64,000 nucleotides of DNA from Lentibacillus sp. Marseille-P4043 (GTDB taxonomy: Bacteria > Bacillota > Bacilli > Bacillales > Amphibacillaceae). Shown here piece by piece: positions 12,124-21,363 of this stretch; the stretch's first letter is position 1, and every line of letters starts with the position of its first letter. Under the pieces are notes generated by a model. The model had not been told where the DNA came from and did no database searches. It saw only the letters and a list, made by a program, of their open reading frames with translations. The position numbers and the translations under genes are program-made. The stretch covers positions 177,524 to 241,523 of the forward strand of contig NZ_LT984884.1 in assembly GCF_900258515.1 (NCBI RefSeq), read 5' to 3'.

Positions 12124-12595
12124 CCCTCATTTCCGCTACTTTAGCTTGCATTTTTTCACGATATGTTTCAAGTTGTGCTGCTATATTTTCATCGGAGGCA
12201 CCAATTATTTGTGCAGCGAGAATTCCCGCATTTGTTGCACCGGATTTCCCGATCGAAACCGTAGCAGTCGGTACACCGCCGGGCATTTGCACAATGGATA
12301 AAAGCGAATCAAGGCCGTTCAACGCTTTACTCTGAACTGGGACCCCAATAACCGGCAAAGTTGTTTGTGCTGCTACCATTCCAGGCAAATGCGCTGCACC
12401 ACCTGCTCCAGCAATTATTACCTTCAAACCACGTCTTCTGGCTGATTTCGCATACGTAAACATTTCATCCGGGGTGCGATGGGCGGAAATAACCTCTTTT
12501 TGATAGGAAATATTTAGTTCTTCTAACACTTCACAAGTATGTTTCATCGTTTCCCAGTCTGATATGCTACCCATAATTACGCCAACTTGTGCCAC
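12104..12595 (-). CDS. purE: N5-CAIR mutase, catalytic subunit
   Basis: Converts N5-CAIR to CAIR; first gene of the operon. It has 163 residues, with the [10 protein letters not shown] loop near the N-terminus, SAHRTP, and the glycine-rich [12 protein letters not shown] segment. Its leader is unusually long (about 700 nt from the aptamer) because a GC-rich repeat separates the riboswitch terminator from the start codon. Confidence 0.97.
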   Translation of the reverse strand: MAQVGVIMGSISDWETMKHTCEVLEELNISYQKEVISAHRTPDEMFTYAKSARRRGLKVIIAGAGGAAHLPGMVAAQTTLPVIGVPVQSKALNGLDSLLSIVQMPGGVPTATVSIGKSGATNAGILAAQIIGASDENIAAQLETYREKMQAKVAEMRDDLAGK

Positions 12596-12842
12596 TTGAA
12601 TCCCTCTTTCTATTTAGAATTTTATTGCATCAACCATGTTATTTTTTCATTAGGCTTTTTCGTACTTAATTTCGTATTTGATAGAAAATGCGATGTAACT
12701 AGGAAATTCCTCTCCCGCCGTTCTGGAAATACACTGGTGTTGTGTTTTAAAACTCATTACCATCAGCTATTGCTTGAGTGAATATCTGTTCAAGGGAGAA
12801 AAAGTCCATGTAACGTTAGAATCCATGGCTTCTCTCCCGTCG

Positions 12843-13090
12843 ATAATCAGAGCACCACTACCAGCGGAGGCAGAATACGTAGACTCCTGCGGGAACAATG
12901 GTTTTCGATGGGGCGAGTTAGCGCAGCCCCAGCACGAGTCTGAAGACCCCGCAGGACAAGGAAAGCTTCGGCAGCATTACATCGCACGCAGAAAAAGTGG
13001 TTTTCTTTTTCAAGGAAGTGGTTTCCTTCCGAGGAGGCTGAAGCCGTGCCCGCGGAAAGCGAAGTATTCTGCCGGAGCGGAATTCAGGCA
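12843..13090 (+). repeat. GC-rich dispersed repeat, copy 3, in the purE leader
   Basis: Third copy of the family also present at 2187-2355 (inverted) and 2405-2790 (same orientation). It carries tagactcctgcgggaacaa, gcgagttagcgcagcccc, gaagaccccgcaggacaagg and attacatcgcacgcagaaaa. It lies on the transcribed leader between the riboswitch terminator (13185-13235) and purE. No gene is evident in 12596-13184; short open frames there follow the repeat. Confidence 0.7.
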
Positions 13091-13184
13091 TTCCATCATT
13101 AATGTTACAAAAGGGAATTTTCACTGTGTCGCACTTTATAGATATTGTGTAAGGAACAACAATCTTTTATAAAACGGCCTTTCA

Positions 13185-13235
13185 TTAAAAAAGTCTATTC
13201 GTCTCCTCCCGCGTAATGAGAGAAGATGAATAGAC
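13185..13235 (-). terminator. Expression-platform terminator of the purE riboswitch
   Basis: On the minus strand gtctattc (RC 13228-13235) pairs with gaatagac (RC 13193-13200) and is followed by CTTTTTTAATG. It lies about 50 nt downstream of the guanine aptamer, as expected for a transcription-termination OFF switch. Confidence 0.75.
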
Positions 13236-13283
13236 ATAGCAAATAAACATGAATTATATCCATAAAACAGCAACAATTCATCC

Positions 13284-13353
13284 TCCCTCATAGTCCAGCA
13301 TTTACGGTGCTGGGTAGAAACTTCCAAGCCATATTCTCAGGAAATATATGAGG
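13284..13353 (-). promoter_or_regulatory. Guanine riboswitch of the pur operon
   Basis: The minus strand reads cctcatata ... ATATGGCTTGGAAGTTTCTACC ... CCGTAAATGCTGGACTATG, the conserved purine aptamer with its two kissing loops. The discriminating base in GGACTAT is C (GATTAT would indicate adenine), so the ligand should be guanine/hypoxanthine. The terminator at 13185-13235 is its platform. It should shut off purE-D when guanine is plentiful. Confidence 0.95.
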
Positions 13354-13405
13354 AACCGTATTCGTTTGTTGTCTTAAGCATAGCAATGATACACGCATCT
13401 GTCAA

Positions 13406-13455
13406 TAAATAATCGAACGATAATATAAAATTTGTTATTAATGTTCGGTTTTTAC
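13406..13455. promoter_or_regulatory. Paired PurBoxes upstream of purE
   Basis: Plus-strand taatCGAACgataa (core 13414-13418) and the inverted copy reading aaaacCGAACattaa on the minus strand (core 13443-13447). Core starts are 29 bp apart. Two inverted boxes of the WWWWCGAAC type are the known PurR operator arrangement in Bacillus. The same spacing recurs upstream of pbuG. Confidence 0.75.
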
Positions 13456-13500
13456 CAAACATTTCTTTGTCACTATTAACCTTATTCATGATCATAAATG

Positions 13501-14376
13501 TTAAGAACTAACCATTTCTCCACCATTCACATGGATAACCTGACCCGTAACATACGAAGAATCACTGGAAGCGAGATAGACATATGCCGGCGCTAATTCA
13601 AATGGCTGTCCGGCGCGTTTCATCGGGACATCCGTACCCCACTTGGTTCCAATATACTCCGCCGAAAAACTCGATGGTATTAGCGGTGACCAGATTGGTC
13701 CCGGTGCTACACCATTAACCCGAATACCTTGATTTGCCAAATTCTGTGATAATGCACGTGTAAAACCGACTATAGCTCCCTTTGTTGCACTGTAATCAAT
13801 TAATTTTTCATTTCCTTCATACGCGACAATTGAAGTGGTGTTAATGATCGAACTCCCCCGCTTAAGATATGGAAGGGCAGCCTTTGTCATATAAAAATGA
13901 CCGTAAATATTTGTTTGGAATGTTGCATCCCATTGTTCAGCTGAAATATCCAGCAAACTATCCTGTGTAAATTGAACAGCATGATTATTCACCAAAATAT
14001 CAAGTTTTCCAAATTGATCAATCGTTTGTTTAATAACATGTTGACATTGTTGCTGCTCACGCAAATCACCAACAATCAATAGGCAATTGCGCCCAAGCTC
14101 CTCAATCCGTTGCTTCGTGCGGTAAGCATCCCCATTTTCATACGTATAATAATAAGCTATTACCACATCCGCTCCCTCTTTAGCGAAGGCGATTGCAGCT
14201 GATGCCCCAATCCCACTGTCACCTCCTGTTATAACAGCAACTTTATCCTGCAATTTTCCAGATCCATGGTAATTTGGATCTTCCACAATCGGCTCCGGTA
14301 CCATAAGGGACTCTATGCCTGGTTGTTGTGACTGATGCTGTGGTGGGAATGGTGTCTGGTATATATTTTTATTCAC
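13501..14376 (-). CDS. SDR-family oxidoreductase (YhdF/YhxC type)
   Basis: NAD(P)-dependent short-chain dehydrogenase of about 291 residues. It has the long SDR N-terminal extension [20 protein letters not shown] seen in Bacillus YhdF/YdaD/YhxC, the cofactor loop [15 protein letters not shown], and the YSATKGA catalytic Tyr-x-x-x-Lys. The GTG start at 14376 is chosen because GGAGG precedes it. Substrate is unknown; relatives are often annotated as glucose or general-stress dehydrogenases. It is probably monocistronic. Confidence 0.85.
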   Translation of the reverse strand: MNKNIYQTPFPPQHQSQQPGIESLMVPEPIVEDPNYHGSGKLQDKVAVITGGDSGIGASAAIAFAKEGADVVIAYYYTYENGDAYRTKQRIEELGRNCLLIVGDLREQQQCQHVIKQTIDQFGKLDILVNNHAVQFTQDSLLDISAEQWDATFQTNIYGHFYMTKAALPYLKRGSSIINTTSIVAYEGNEKLIDYSATKGAIVGFTRALSQNLANQGIRVNGVAPGPIWSPLIPSSFSAEYIGTKWGTDVPMKRAGQPFELAPAYVYLASSDSSYVTGQVIHVNGGEMVSS

Positions 14377-14495
14377 ATAAATTCCTCCTGTACGAAAATC
14401 CATTCTTACGTACTATATTCCTTTTAGTAAGTAGGCGTTCATCGTGAACAAAAAAAGAATAGGCATGATTTGGAACCTATTCTTAGAAAAGTGAA

Positions 14496-15110
14496 TTATT
14501 CTGTTGTCTCCCCAGGTGTATCTTTTGGTGTTTGCGGAGCACCTGGCATGCTACCAACAGTATTCCGGTTCTTGCCCAGACGTCCCCTCCGTACTTGTTT
14601 CACCCAAAAGCCGCCATGAATTTGTTTCGGCTCATATGAAATAATAAATGCTTTTGGATCAATCGTTTTAATCGACTCATACAGCCTTAGCTCGTATTTT
14701 CGAGGTGTGAGAATTTGCATTGCCAGACGATCTCCATCCATACCATAAGCGAACCAACTCGTCACACCGTATCCTTTATCCCGCAATTTACGGGTGAAGT
14801 CAATATCCGGATTGGATGAAATAACATTTACGGTTATGTATCCCAGTGCAAGCTTCTCTTCAATTTTTGTTCCAACAATAACACCAAGTCCAAAACCAAC
14901 CGCATAAGCAATAATATTTTGGACTTCATTTAAATTATCGAGCACTAGACCTAAACCTAACACGTAAACAACAATTTCAAACATACTGACAAACGCGGCT
15001 AAATACCTACGACCTTTCAGCGTCAAGATCATCCGCATTGTTGAAAACGTAACATAAACAATATTAATTACAAGAATAATGGCAACCATTACATAAGCAT
15101 TACTAAGCAA
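14496..15110 (-). CDS. UPF0316 / DUF2179 membrane protein (YebE-like)
   Basis: 204-residue protein with three N-terminal hydrophobic segments (about residues 5-25, 35-55 and 60-85) and a soluble DUF2179-type domain ([19 protein letters not shown]). A charged Pro/Thr-rich tail follows. B. subtilis YebE, the likely relative, also lies next to the pur operon. Function unknown. An rRNA- or tRNA-like gene is not seen in the 130 bp before the next gene, which is divergent. Confidence 0.8.
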   Translation of the reverse strand: MLSNAYVMVAIILVINIVYVTFSTMRMILTLKGRRYLAAFVSMFEIVVYVLGLGLVLDNLNEVQNIIAYAVGFGLGVIVGTKIEEKLALGYITVNVISSNPDIDFTRKLRDKGYGVTSWFAYGMDGDRLAMQILTPRKYELRLYESIKTIDPKAFIISYEPKQIHGGFWVKQVRRGRLGKNRNTVGSMPGAPQTPKDTPGETTE

Positions 15111-15239
15111 AACAAGAACCCTCCCCGATTATTAACGTTGTGAAATTTCCCCAAAACGAAATACTATGATGATATTCACCCAGTCAAACTAACATGCATA
15201 CCATATTACATAAATTTTAAACAGTTAAAAAGAGGTGTT

Positions 15240-15680
15240 ATGATGATGGACCCGTTCAGTCAAATGACCGATTGGAAAAAGAACATGGATAGTTTTTTTG
15301 GTGAGAACTTTTGGAACGAATTCGAAGGCATTATAAAACCTATTATTCCACAAATTAACATGTATCAAACGGAAAATGAAATTATGTGCATTATCAGTAT
15401 TCCCGGACTAACCGATTTAAACAAAGTTGATATCTATGTCGATTATACAAAATTAGATATTAATGGGGTTATTGATATCAGCCAAAGCGGGGGGACTGTA
15501 ATAAAAGAAGAAATTTTACAAGGCGTATTTGACAGAACAATTAACTTACCATTTCCAGTACGTTCAGATAAAATGGAAGCACGTTATAAAGATGGACTTG
15601 TATTCCTGCAGTTACATCGGTTATTTTCGGATGCCAGCAGTAAACATAGAGTTGCTGTAAAATTACTGGAAGAAAATTGA
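15240..15680 (+). CDS. Hsp20 / alpha-crystallin-like small protein
   Basis: 146 residues with an alpha-crystallin-type core (MYQTENEIMCIISIPGL ... GVFDRTINLPFPVRSDKMEARYKDGLVFLQL). The DGLVFLQL strand is where Hsp20 proteins have GxLxIxL. Spore coat CotM-like proteins share this fold, so either a chaperone or a coat role is possible. Three tandem ATGs make the exact start uncertain; GAGGTGTT precedes the first. Confidence 0.75.
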   Translation: MMMDPFSQMTDWKKNMDSFFGENFWNEFEGIIKPIIPQINMYQTENEIMCIISIPGLTDLNKVDIYVDYTKLDINGVIDISQSGGTVIKEEILQGVFDRTINLPFPVRSDKMEARYKDGLVFLQLHRLFSDASSKHRVAVKLLEEN

Positions 15681-15690
15681 CTGATTAAAC

Positions 15691-15735
15691 GAGGCTGCCT
15701 TCTGATAAATCACGAATCGGTGACTTGACAGCCTC
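15691..15735. terminator. Hairpin between convergent Hsp20-like and YvrJ genes
   Basis: gaggctg (15691-15697) pairs with cagcctc (15729-15735). It lies between two converging genes and may end transcription from both sides; the T-tract is weak. Confidence 0.45.
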
Positions 15736-15746
15736 ACCCTAACTAA

Positions 15747-15881
15747 TTATTTCATTTTTTGAGGCAATGCATGAATGGATTCAATTAATAAATTGAGTTT
15801 ACCCTCGATGCGGTGCAACAAATAAAATGTTACCACAATCGGAAAGCCTACCTCTGTTATAAATGATATCCATGCTTCCAT
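15747..15881 (-). CDS. YvrJ-family small membrane protein
   Basis: 44-residue protein starting MEAWISFITEVGFPIVVTFYL and ending QKMK, with one transmembrane segment at residues 5-22. It is preceded by AAGGAGGT. YvrJ-like peptides commonly accompany DUF2922 and DUF1659 genes in Bacillaceae, exactly as here. Function is unknown. A rho-independent terminator (15910-15953) sits just upstream, so it may depend on read-through. Confidence 0.8.
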   Translation of the reverse strand: MEAWISFITEVGFPIVVTFYLLHRIEGKLNLLIESIHALPQKMK

Positions 15882-15909
15882 AAGCGTGACCTCCTTCTAT
15901 TTTACTGGC

Positions 15910-15953
15910 TAAAAAAACTGACCAGGGCTGCACATTTGCCAAGCCACTGGTCA
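15910..15953 (-). terminator. Terminator after the DUF1659-DUF2922 pair
   Basis: On the minus strand TGACCAG ... CTGGTCA is followed by GTTTTTTTAG. It lies between the DUF2922 stop and the YvrJ start, only 29 bp from the latter. Confidence 0.7.
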
Positions 15954-16033
15954 TTCCGTTAATTAAAATCTAGTTTTCACACTGGCTAAATATCTACGCG
16001 GCACCTTTACATTATCGCGGCTTATTCAACCAA

Positions 16034-16249
16034 TTAATTTAATTCAATTTCGGTTACATTTTGTTCCACAACACGCGCACCTTTAATAGAAACAAGATCG
16101 CCACCAGTGGATGTGAACGCATTTTGTATCATAATTTCATCCATCGCACTTTTTACAGCAGCTGGATCAATTGGATCAATCGGTTTTTCTAGTGAGTATG
16201 TGACAGTTTTACCTTCCTTGTTCAAAAATTTAAGCTCTATCTTTTTCAT
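16034..16249 (-). CDS. DUF2922 family protein
   Basis: 71-residue protein, KKIELKFLNKEGKTVTYSLE at the N-terminus, with the family pattern DPAAVKSAMDEIM and a C-terminal ARVVEQNVTEIEL. It pairs with DUF1659 35 bp upstream, the usual arrangement in Bacillaceae. Role unknown. Confidence 0.8.
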   Translation of the reverse strand: MKKIELKFLNKEGKTVTYSLEKPIDPIDPAAVKSAMDEIMIQNAFTSTGGDLVSIKGARVVEQNVTEIELN

Positions 16250-16283
16250 CGTTCAACTCCTCCTTTCCATTATCTTGTAAAAT

Positions 16284-16508
16284 TTAGGCTTGCCTAATTT
16301 CCGAGCTATCTCTGCGTTCAATGTTGTAAAGCGGACGTTCCTGCAATCCAGCAACTGCCTCTGCGATAGCAAACAACTGATCAGCTGTTGCACTTGTCTT
16401 CACATTGTTAAAGCTTTTCGTTTTATAGATTGGCTTTCCAGTTAACACATCCGCCCCATCATCGAGCACTAATCGCAGTGTTGATTGATACGTTTCTGCT
16501 ACTGCCAT
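16284..16508 (-). CDS. DUF1659 family protein
   Basis: 74-residue protein with STLRLVLDDGADVLTGKPIY and FNNVKTSATADQLFAIAEAV, characteristic of DUF1659. A strong GGAGGGG site precedes the ATG. Function is unknown. Directly 5' of it lies the 1.6-kb 20-bp minisatellite. Confidence 0.8.
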   Translation of the reverse strand: MAVAETYQSTLRLVLDDGADVLTGKPIYKTKSFNNVKTSATADQLFAIAEAVAGLQERPLYNIERRDSSEIRQA

Positions 16509-16620
16509 GTTTTTCCCCTCCTTTCACCACTACTATCGAATCATAAGGGAGAAAAGTGGCATCTGATAGTGAATTTATTTTGAATTCGGGAAATTTAGTT
16601 GATAGTTTTAGATTTCAGGG

Positions 16621-18219
16621 CGATATTCCTGCTCTCGTGCCGATGTTCCTGCTTTCGTGCCGATGTTTCTGCTCTCGCGCCGATATTCCTGCTCTCGCGC
16701 CGATGTTTCTGCTCTCGCGCCGATGTTTCTGCTTTCGCGCCGATTTTCCTGCTTTCGTGCCGATGTTTCTGCTCTCGCGCCGATGTTCCTGCTCTTGCGC
16801 CGATGTTCCTGCTTTCGTGCCGATGTTCCTGCTTTCGCGCCGATGTTGCTGCTTTCGCGCCGATATTCCTGCTCTCGTGCCGATGTTCCTGCTCTCGCGC
16901 CGATGTTCCTGCTCTCGCGCCGATATTTCTGCTTTCGCGCCGATGTTTCTGCTTTCGCGCCGATGTTTCTGCTTTCGCGCCGATGTTTCTGCTTTCGCGC
17001 CGATGTTCCTGCTCTCGCGCCGATGTTCCTGCTTTCGCGCCGATGTTTCTGCTCTCGCGCCGATGTTCCTGCTCTCGCGCCGATGTTTCTGCTTTCGCGC
17101 CGATATTTCTGCTTTCGCGCCGATGTTCCTGCTTTCGCGCCGATGTTTCTGCTTTCGCGCCGATGTTTCTGCTTTCGCGCCGATGTTCCTGCTCTCGCGC
17201 CGATGTTTCTGCTTTCGCGCCGATGTTCCTGCTTTCGGGCCGATGTTTCTGCTTTCGCGCCGATGTTCCTGCTCTCGCGCCGATGTTCCTGCTTTCGCGC
17301 CGATGTTTCTGCTCTCGCGCCGATGTTCCTGCTCTCGCGCCGATGTTCCTGCTTTCGCGCCGATGTTCCTGCTTTCGCGCCGATGTTTCTGCTTTCGCGC
17401 CGATGTTGCTGCTTTCGCGCCGATATTCCTGCTCTCGTGCCGATGTTCCTGCTCTCGCGCCGATATTCCTGCTCTCGGGTCGATGTTTCTGCTCTCGCGC
17501 CGATGTTCCTGCTCTTGCGCCGATGTTGCTGCTTTCGTGCCGATGTTGCTGCTCTTGCGCCGATGTTCCTGCTTTCGCGCCGATGTTCCTGCTTTCGCGC
17601 CGATGTTTCTGCTCTCGCGCCGATGTTCCTGCTCTCGCGCCGATGTTTCTGCTCTCGCGCCGATATTCCTGCTCTCGTGCCGATGTTCCTGCTCTCGCGC
17701 CGATATTCCTGCTCTCGGGTCGATGTTTCTGCTCTCGCGCCGATGTTCCTGCTCTCGCGCCGATATTTCTGCTTTCGTGCCGATGTTCCTGCTCTCGGGT
17801 CGATGTTTCTGCTCTCGCGCCGATGTTTCTGCTCTCGCGCCGATGTTTCTGCTTTCGCGCCGATGTTCCTGCTCTCGCGCCGATGTTTCTGCTCTCGTGC
17901 CATGTTTCTGCTTTCGCGCCGATATTTCTGCTTTCGTGCCGATGTTCCTGCTCTTGCGCCGATATTCCTGCTCTCGCGCCGATGTTTCTGCTCTCGCGCC
18001 GATGTTTCTGCTTTCGCGCCGATATTTCTGCTTTCGTGCCGATGTTCCTGCTCTCGCGCCGATGTTCCTGCTCTCGCGCCGATGTTTCTGCTTTCGCGCA
18101 GATGTTCCTGCTCTTGCGCCGATGTTCCTGCTTTCGCGCCGATATTTCTGCTTTCGCGCCGATGTTCCTGCTCTCGCGCCGATGTTTCTGCTCTCGCGCC
18201 GATGTTCCTGCTCTCTTGC
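16621..18219. repeat. 20-bp minisatellite, about 80 units
   Basis: Head-to-tail array with consensus cgatgttcctgctctcgcgc. There are 64 units of exactly 20 bp (16621-17900), one 19-bp unit lacking a g (17901-17919), then 15 more 20-bp units, ending in a degenerate half-unit. Units differ mainly at a few two-state positions (gat-g/a-tt, tt-c/t-ct, gct-c/t-tcg, c/t before the final gc). The array is much richer in GC than its surroundings. Because no unit contains a stop in most frames, several long open frames cross it on both strands; with a unit not divisible by 3 and no start signals, I read the array as non-coding. Confidence 0.95.
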
Positions 18220-18263
18220 CGATATCCCGTATTCTCACGCCCACACGCCCTACATATAAAATT

Positions 18264-18300
18264 AAAAAAGAGTCCTCCGCAATTGCAGAAAACTCTCTTT
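18264..18300 (-). terminator. Terminator of the MOSC gene
   Basis: On the minus strand AGAGT ... TGCAATTGCG ... ACTCT is followed by TTTTTTAAT, directly after the MOSC stop. It separates that gene from the minisatellite. Confidence 0.65.
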
Positions 18301-18301
18301 C

Positions 18302-19012
18302 TCATTCTTTATTAGGGCCATACACACGTTTTTCAACCGAGGAAACGTGCCCCGACAATCGTTTATGTAATGTTCGTTTCCAATTTTCACCTAAATGCGT
18401 ACATGCCGCAAGTTCTTCGGCAAGCTTTAAATCCTTTTTGTGCACATGCATGACTTCGTTACACTTTTTAATCGTCCACTGCGGATATGGCCGTTCCACT
18501 AAACGCAGTTCCGACTTTTCCTGCACGTAACCTTCCTTTAAAACACGAAAATACCAGCCTGTTCGTCCGCTTTTTTGGATGCGCAAAGCAAAGTCCATTA
18601 TCCGAAAACGACGGGCGGGTTTCCAACAAGGCTGACGCGGCTGGGAAACTTGAATAACAGCATCCCCAAGCTCATACGTATCGCCAATACAAACAGAATT
18701 CTCTTCCGCATAATCAACCGCTAGATTTTCTCCCATTGCACCAATGCCTATGGTTTCCAAATCAAGTTCCTGTATCCAATAATCATAATGCATCGTTGGA
18801 TAAGCAAATAGTGCCTTTTCCGGTCCGCCATGATTTTTTGTATCTCCCACTTGATCTCCCATTAATCCTGTTTTTCCTAACCATACGCCCGATGTAACAC
18901 TATTTTTGAAAATACCACTTTCCCACGGCCTGTCCATCCGGTCCGTTGCATCACTGTGACCCATTTTCTTTACCTTTCCGATTAGTAATTTATGTACATA
19001 TGGTGCGTTCAT
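18302..19012 (-). CDS. MOSC domain protein (YiiM-like)
   Basis: 236 residues. The block TKNHGGPEKALFAYPTMHYD and GAMGENLAV ... VCIGDTYELG is the MOSC beta-barrel signature of YiiM/YuaD relatives. QPRQPCWK carries the cysteine proposed to act in sulfur or molybdenum-cofactor chemistry. YiiM relatives reduce N-hydroxylated compounds; the substrate here is unknown. Confidence 0.85.
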   Translation of the reverse strand: MNAPYVHKLLIGKVKKMGHSDATDRMDRPWESGIFKNSVTSGVWLGKTGLMGDQVGDTKNHGGPEKALFAYPTMHYDYWIQELDLETIGIGAMGENLAVDYAEENSVCIGDTYELGDAVIQVSQPRQPCWKPARRFRIMDFALRIQKSGRTGWYFRVLKEGYVQEKSELRLVERPYPQWTIKKCNEVMHVHKKDLKLAEELAACTHLGENWKRTLHKRLSGHVSSVEKRVYGPNKE

Positions 19013-19206
19013 CGTGCTTCACCCTCACTTCATATGGTATAGTTAATGAAAATTCTATCTCTATATTACTTGAAAAACAGTTTTATTGGAAAAAAAGCAC
19101 ACTAACCGTTGAACGATGGAGCTAGACGTTACTTGTCCTGCTCGAAAACAAAGTAGTGCCAAACTTTCTTACCTTATAAAATACGAACCATCATGGGGGA
19201 ATCAAC

Positions 19207-19737
19207 ATGGAAAATACATTAAAAAAAGCAACATTTGCCGGGGGCTGCTTCTGGTGCATGGTAAAGCCATTTGATCAATGGGACGGGATTGACAGCATTG
19301 TCTCAGGCTATACTGGCGGTCATGTGGAAAACCCAACTTACGAGGATGTAAAAACTGGTAAGACCGGTCATTATGAATCTGTTGAAATAACTTATGACCC
19401 TGCCATCTTTTCCTACCGTGACATTCTCCATATCTATTGGCGGCAGATTGACCCAACCGATGATGGTGGGCAATTTCAAGATCGCGGTGATTCTTATCGG
19501 ACGGCTATTTTTTATCATGACACAGAACAAAAAAACATTGCTGAAGCATCAAAGGCAGCGCTTGAAGATAGTGGAAAATTCAAGAAACCAATCGTAACGA
19601 AAATACTGCCAGCAACAACATTTTATCCTGCCGAAGATTATCATCAAGATTTCTATAAACGAAATGAACAGGAATACAAAGAAGACCGCGCCAAATCAGG
19701 CAGGGATGAATTCATTGCCAAAACATGGGAAAAGTAG
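19207..19737 (+). CDS. msrA: Peptide-methionine (S)-S-oxide reductase
   Basis: Repairs oxidised methionine. It has 176 residues. The catalytic GCFWC motif covers residues 13-17 (nucleophile Cys14), followed by [15 protein letters not shown] and [12 protein letters not shown]. No fused MsrB domain is present. A terminator follows at once, so the gene is probably monocistronic. Confidence 0.96.
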   Translation: MENTLKKATFAGGCFWCMVKPFDQWDGIDSIVSGYTGGHVENPTYEDVKTGKTGHYESVEITYDPAIFSYRDILHIYWRQIDPTDDGGQFQDRGDSYRTAIFYHDTEQKNIAEASKAALEDSGKFKKPIVTKILPATTFYPAEDYHQDFYKRNEQEYKEDRAKSGRDEFIAKTWEK

Positions 19738-19744
19738 TAAAAAT

Positions 19745-19777
19745 AAGAACTTCCGTAGCTATTTGGAAGTTCTTTTT
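19745..19777 (+). terminator. Terminator after msrA
   Basis: aagaacttcc - 10-nt loop - ggaagttctt followed by ttt. The remaining stretch to 20095 shows no gene; a promoter-like tagtataat lies near 20048-20056. Confidence 0.8.
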
Positions 19778-20095
19778 CATTTAATCCCTAGTCCTCATCT
19801 CTAGAAATTGTTTAGCTGCCTAATCTCGATCCAATCGATTTTCCATCCTTATCACGTTTCTCCACATGCATTCGTCATCAAACGAAAATGTATCAATTAT
19901 CTTCTTCCCTATAGTCAATTCAATCGTTAGGCTATAACAACTATACCCATTCCTGTCATCGGAAAGCACAATTTCCCCAAGTACTATATAATGGAATCAA
20001 TCTGTACGAAAGTTTCATTAATTTTGTTTAGTTTTACATCATATAATAGTATAATGGTTTTTTACATAGCTTGTCATAGATTAGGAGAGTGCGTT

Positions 20096-21268
20096 TTGCC
20101 AAAAGAAGAATCATTAACACCGCTTAAAATGTTATTATTCTGTTTTCATGCGACAAATACAATTATCTTAAGTTTTTTGCCGTTATATTTACGGTATAAG
20201 GGTTTGGACGGAACGGAAATTGGTTGGGTTCTAGCCGTTGGTCCTTTAGCAGCTATTTTCTCCCAGCCATTTTGGGGATACTTGAGTGATAAATATAAAA
20301 CAGTGAAATGGATGCTAGTAATCTGTATCATCGGTCTTTTAATTAGCAGTATCCTATTCTTCCAAATGAACGGGTTAGTTGCGCTTATCCTGATGGGTGC
20401 GGTCTTCTATTTTTTCACCTCCCCGATCGGAGCGTTAGGTGACAGCCTTGCACAACGACGGGCTGACGACTTGAATGTGAATTTCGGTGGTATTCGAATG
20501 TGGGGATCAATTGGGTTTGCCATTTCTTCCCTTATCGTCGGCAAAGTTCTCTCTTCCATCGGTGTTCAATATATGATCTGGCCATACCTGTTCTTTGGAA
20601 CCTGTGCACTTATAGTGGCTTTACGCCTTACCGATGTAAAGGTAGAATCAGATCCTATCCGGTTAAAAGATATATCGAAAATCATCCGGAATAAACCGTT
20701 CTTTCTCTTTTTATTTATGATCATGTTTCTATCGATTTCCCACCGGGCGAATGATAGTTATATCGGACTTTATATTGCCCAGCTTGGCGGTAGTGAGGGG
20801 ATGGTTGGGTTAGCATGGTTTGTTGGTGTAGCGAGTGAAGCTGCTGTATTCGCGTTGGCCTTCTTCTGGTTTCGGAAGTTCCATACGTTGATATTCATTA
20901 TCATAGCTGGAGTTTTGTATAGTATTCGCTGGTTTCTTTACGCCGTAATTGACGACCCTATTTACATTATTCCATTACAGGTTTTGCACGGTTTAACATT
21001 TGGCATATTTTATTTGTCAGCTTTCCAATTTATTTCGAGATTAATTCCTAAATTACTTCAATCAACTGGCCATTTGGTCTTTTATGCAGTTTTCTTTGGA
21101 ATCTCAGGAATAGTTGGATCGCTAACTGGCGGAGCGCTGATCGACTCCTATGGTGGAGGAACACTCTATTTTGTAATGGGTTGCTGTGCATTGTTTGGAA
21201 CTATATTACTGGTAGTCTATCATATTTTGCCGTATGGAAAGGAAACTACTGTACGAAATGTAGATTAA
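20096..21268 (+). CDS. MFS transporter (YwbF / 3-phenylpropionate-like group)
   Basis: About 390 residues with 12 predicted hydrophobic segments, starting LLFCFHATNTIILSFLPLYL. It contains the MFS loop GYLSDKYKTVKW after TM2. The TTG at 20096 is chosen because taggagag lies 7 nt upstream; longer versions start upstream of the ribosome binding site. It resembles the MFS_1-like family (YwbF, nucleoside or phenylpropionate transporters); substrate unknown. Part of its 3' half is repeated in decayed form at 22214-22490. Confidence 0.8.
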   Translation: MPKEESLTPLKMLLFCFHATNTIILSFLPLYLRYKGLDGTEIGWVLAVGPLAAIFSQPFWGYLSDKYKTVKWMLVICIIGLLISSILFFQMNGLVALILMGAVFYFFTSPIGALGDSLAQRRADDLNVNFGGIRMWGSIGFAISSLIVGKVLSSIGVQYMIWPYLFFGTCALIVALRLTDVKVESDPIRLKDISKIIRNKPFFLFLFMIMFLSISHRANDSYIGLYIAQLGGSEGMVGLAWFVGVASEAAVFALAFFWFRKFHTLIFIIIAGVLYSIRWFLYAVIDDPIYIIPLQVLHGLTFGIFYLSAFQFISRLIPKLLQSTGHLVFYAVFFGISGIVGSLTGGALIDSYGGGTLYFVMGCCALFGTILLVVYHILPYGKETTVRNVD

Positions 21269-21276
21269 TCATACAA

Positions 21277-21313
21277 GGTCAGTTCATCAACTGTAATGGA
21301 CTGATCTCTTTTT
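21277..21313 (+). terminator. Terminator after the MFS gene
   Basis: ggtcagttca - tcaactgtaa - tggactgatc with G-U pairs, followed by tcttttt. Confidence 0.65.
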
Positions 21314-21363
21314 ATCGGCTACTTTCCTTTCTGGCTAGCCTGGCTGCGAAATATAGTGGTAGG

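Noticed and set aside
16621..18219. CRISPR array
   Set aside because: Units are contiguous with no unique spacers, and no cas genes are present.
16556..18530. Five overlapping long open frames (550-640 codons) on both strands
   Set aside because: All are by-products of a 20-bp unit lacking stop codons; they lack ribosome binding sites, and the same peptide pattern appears in several frames.
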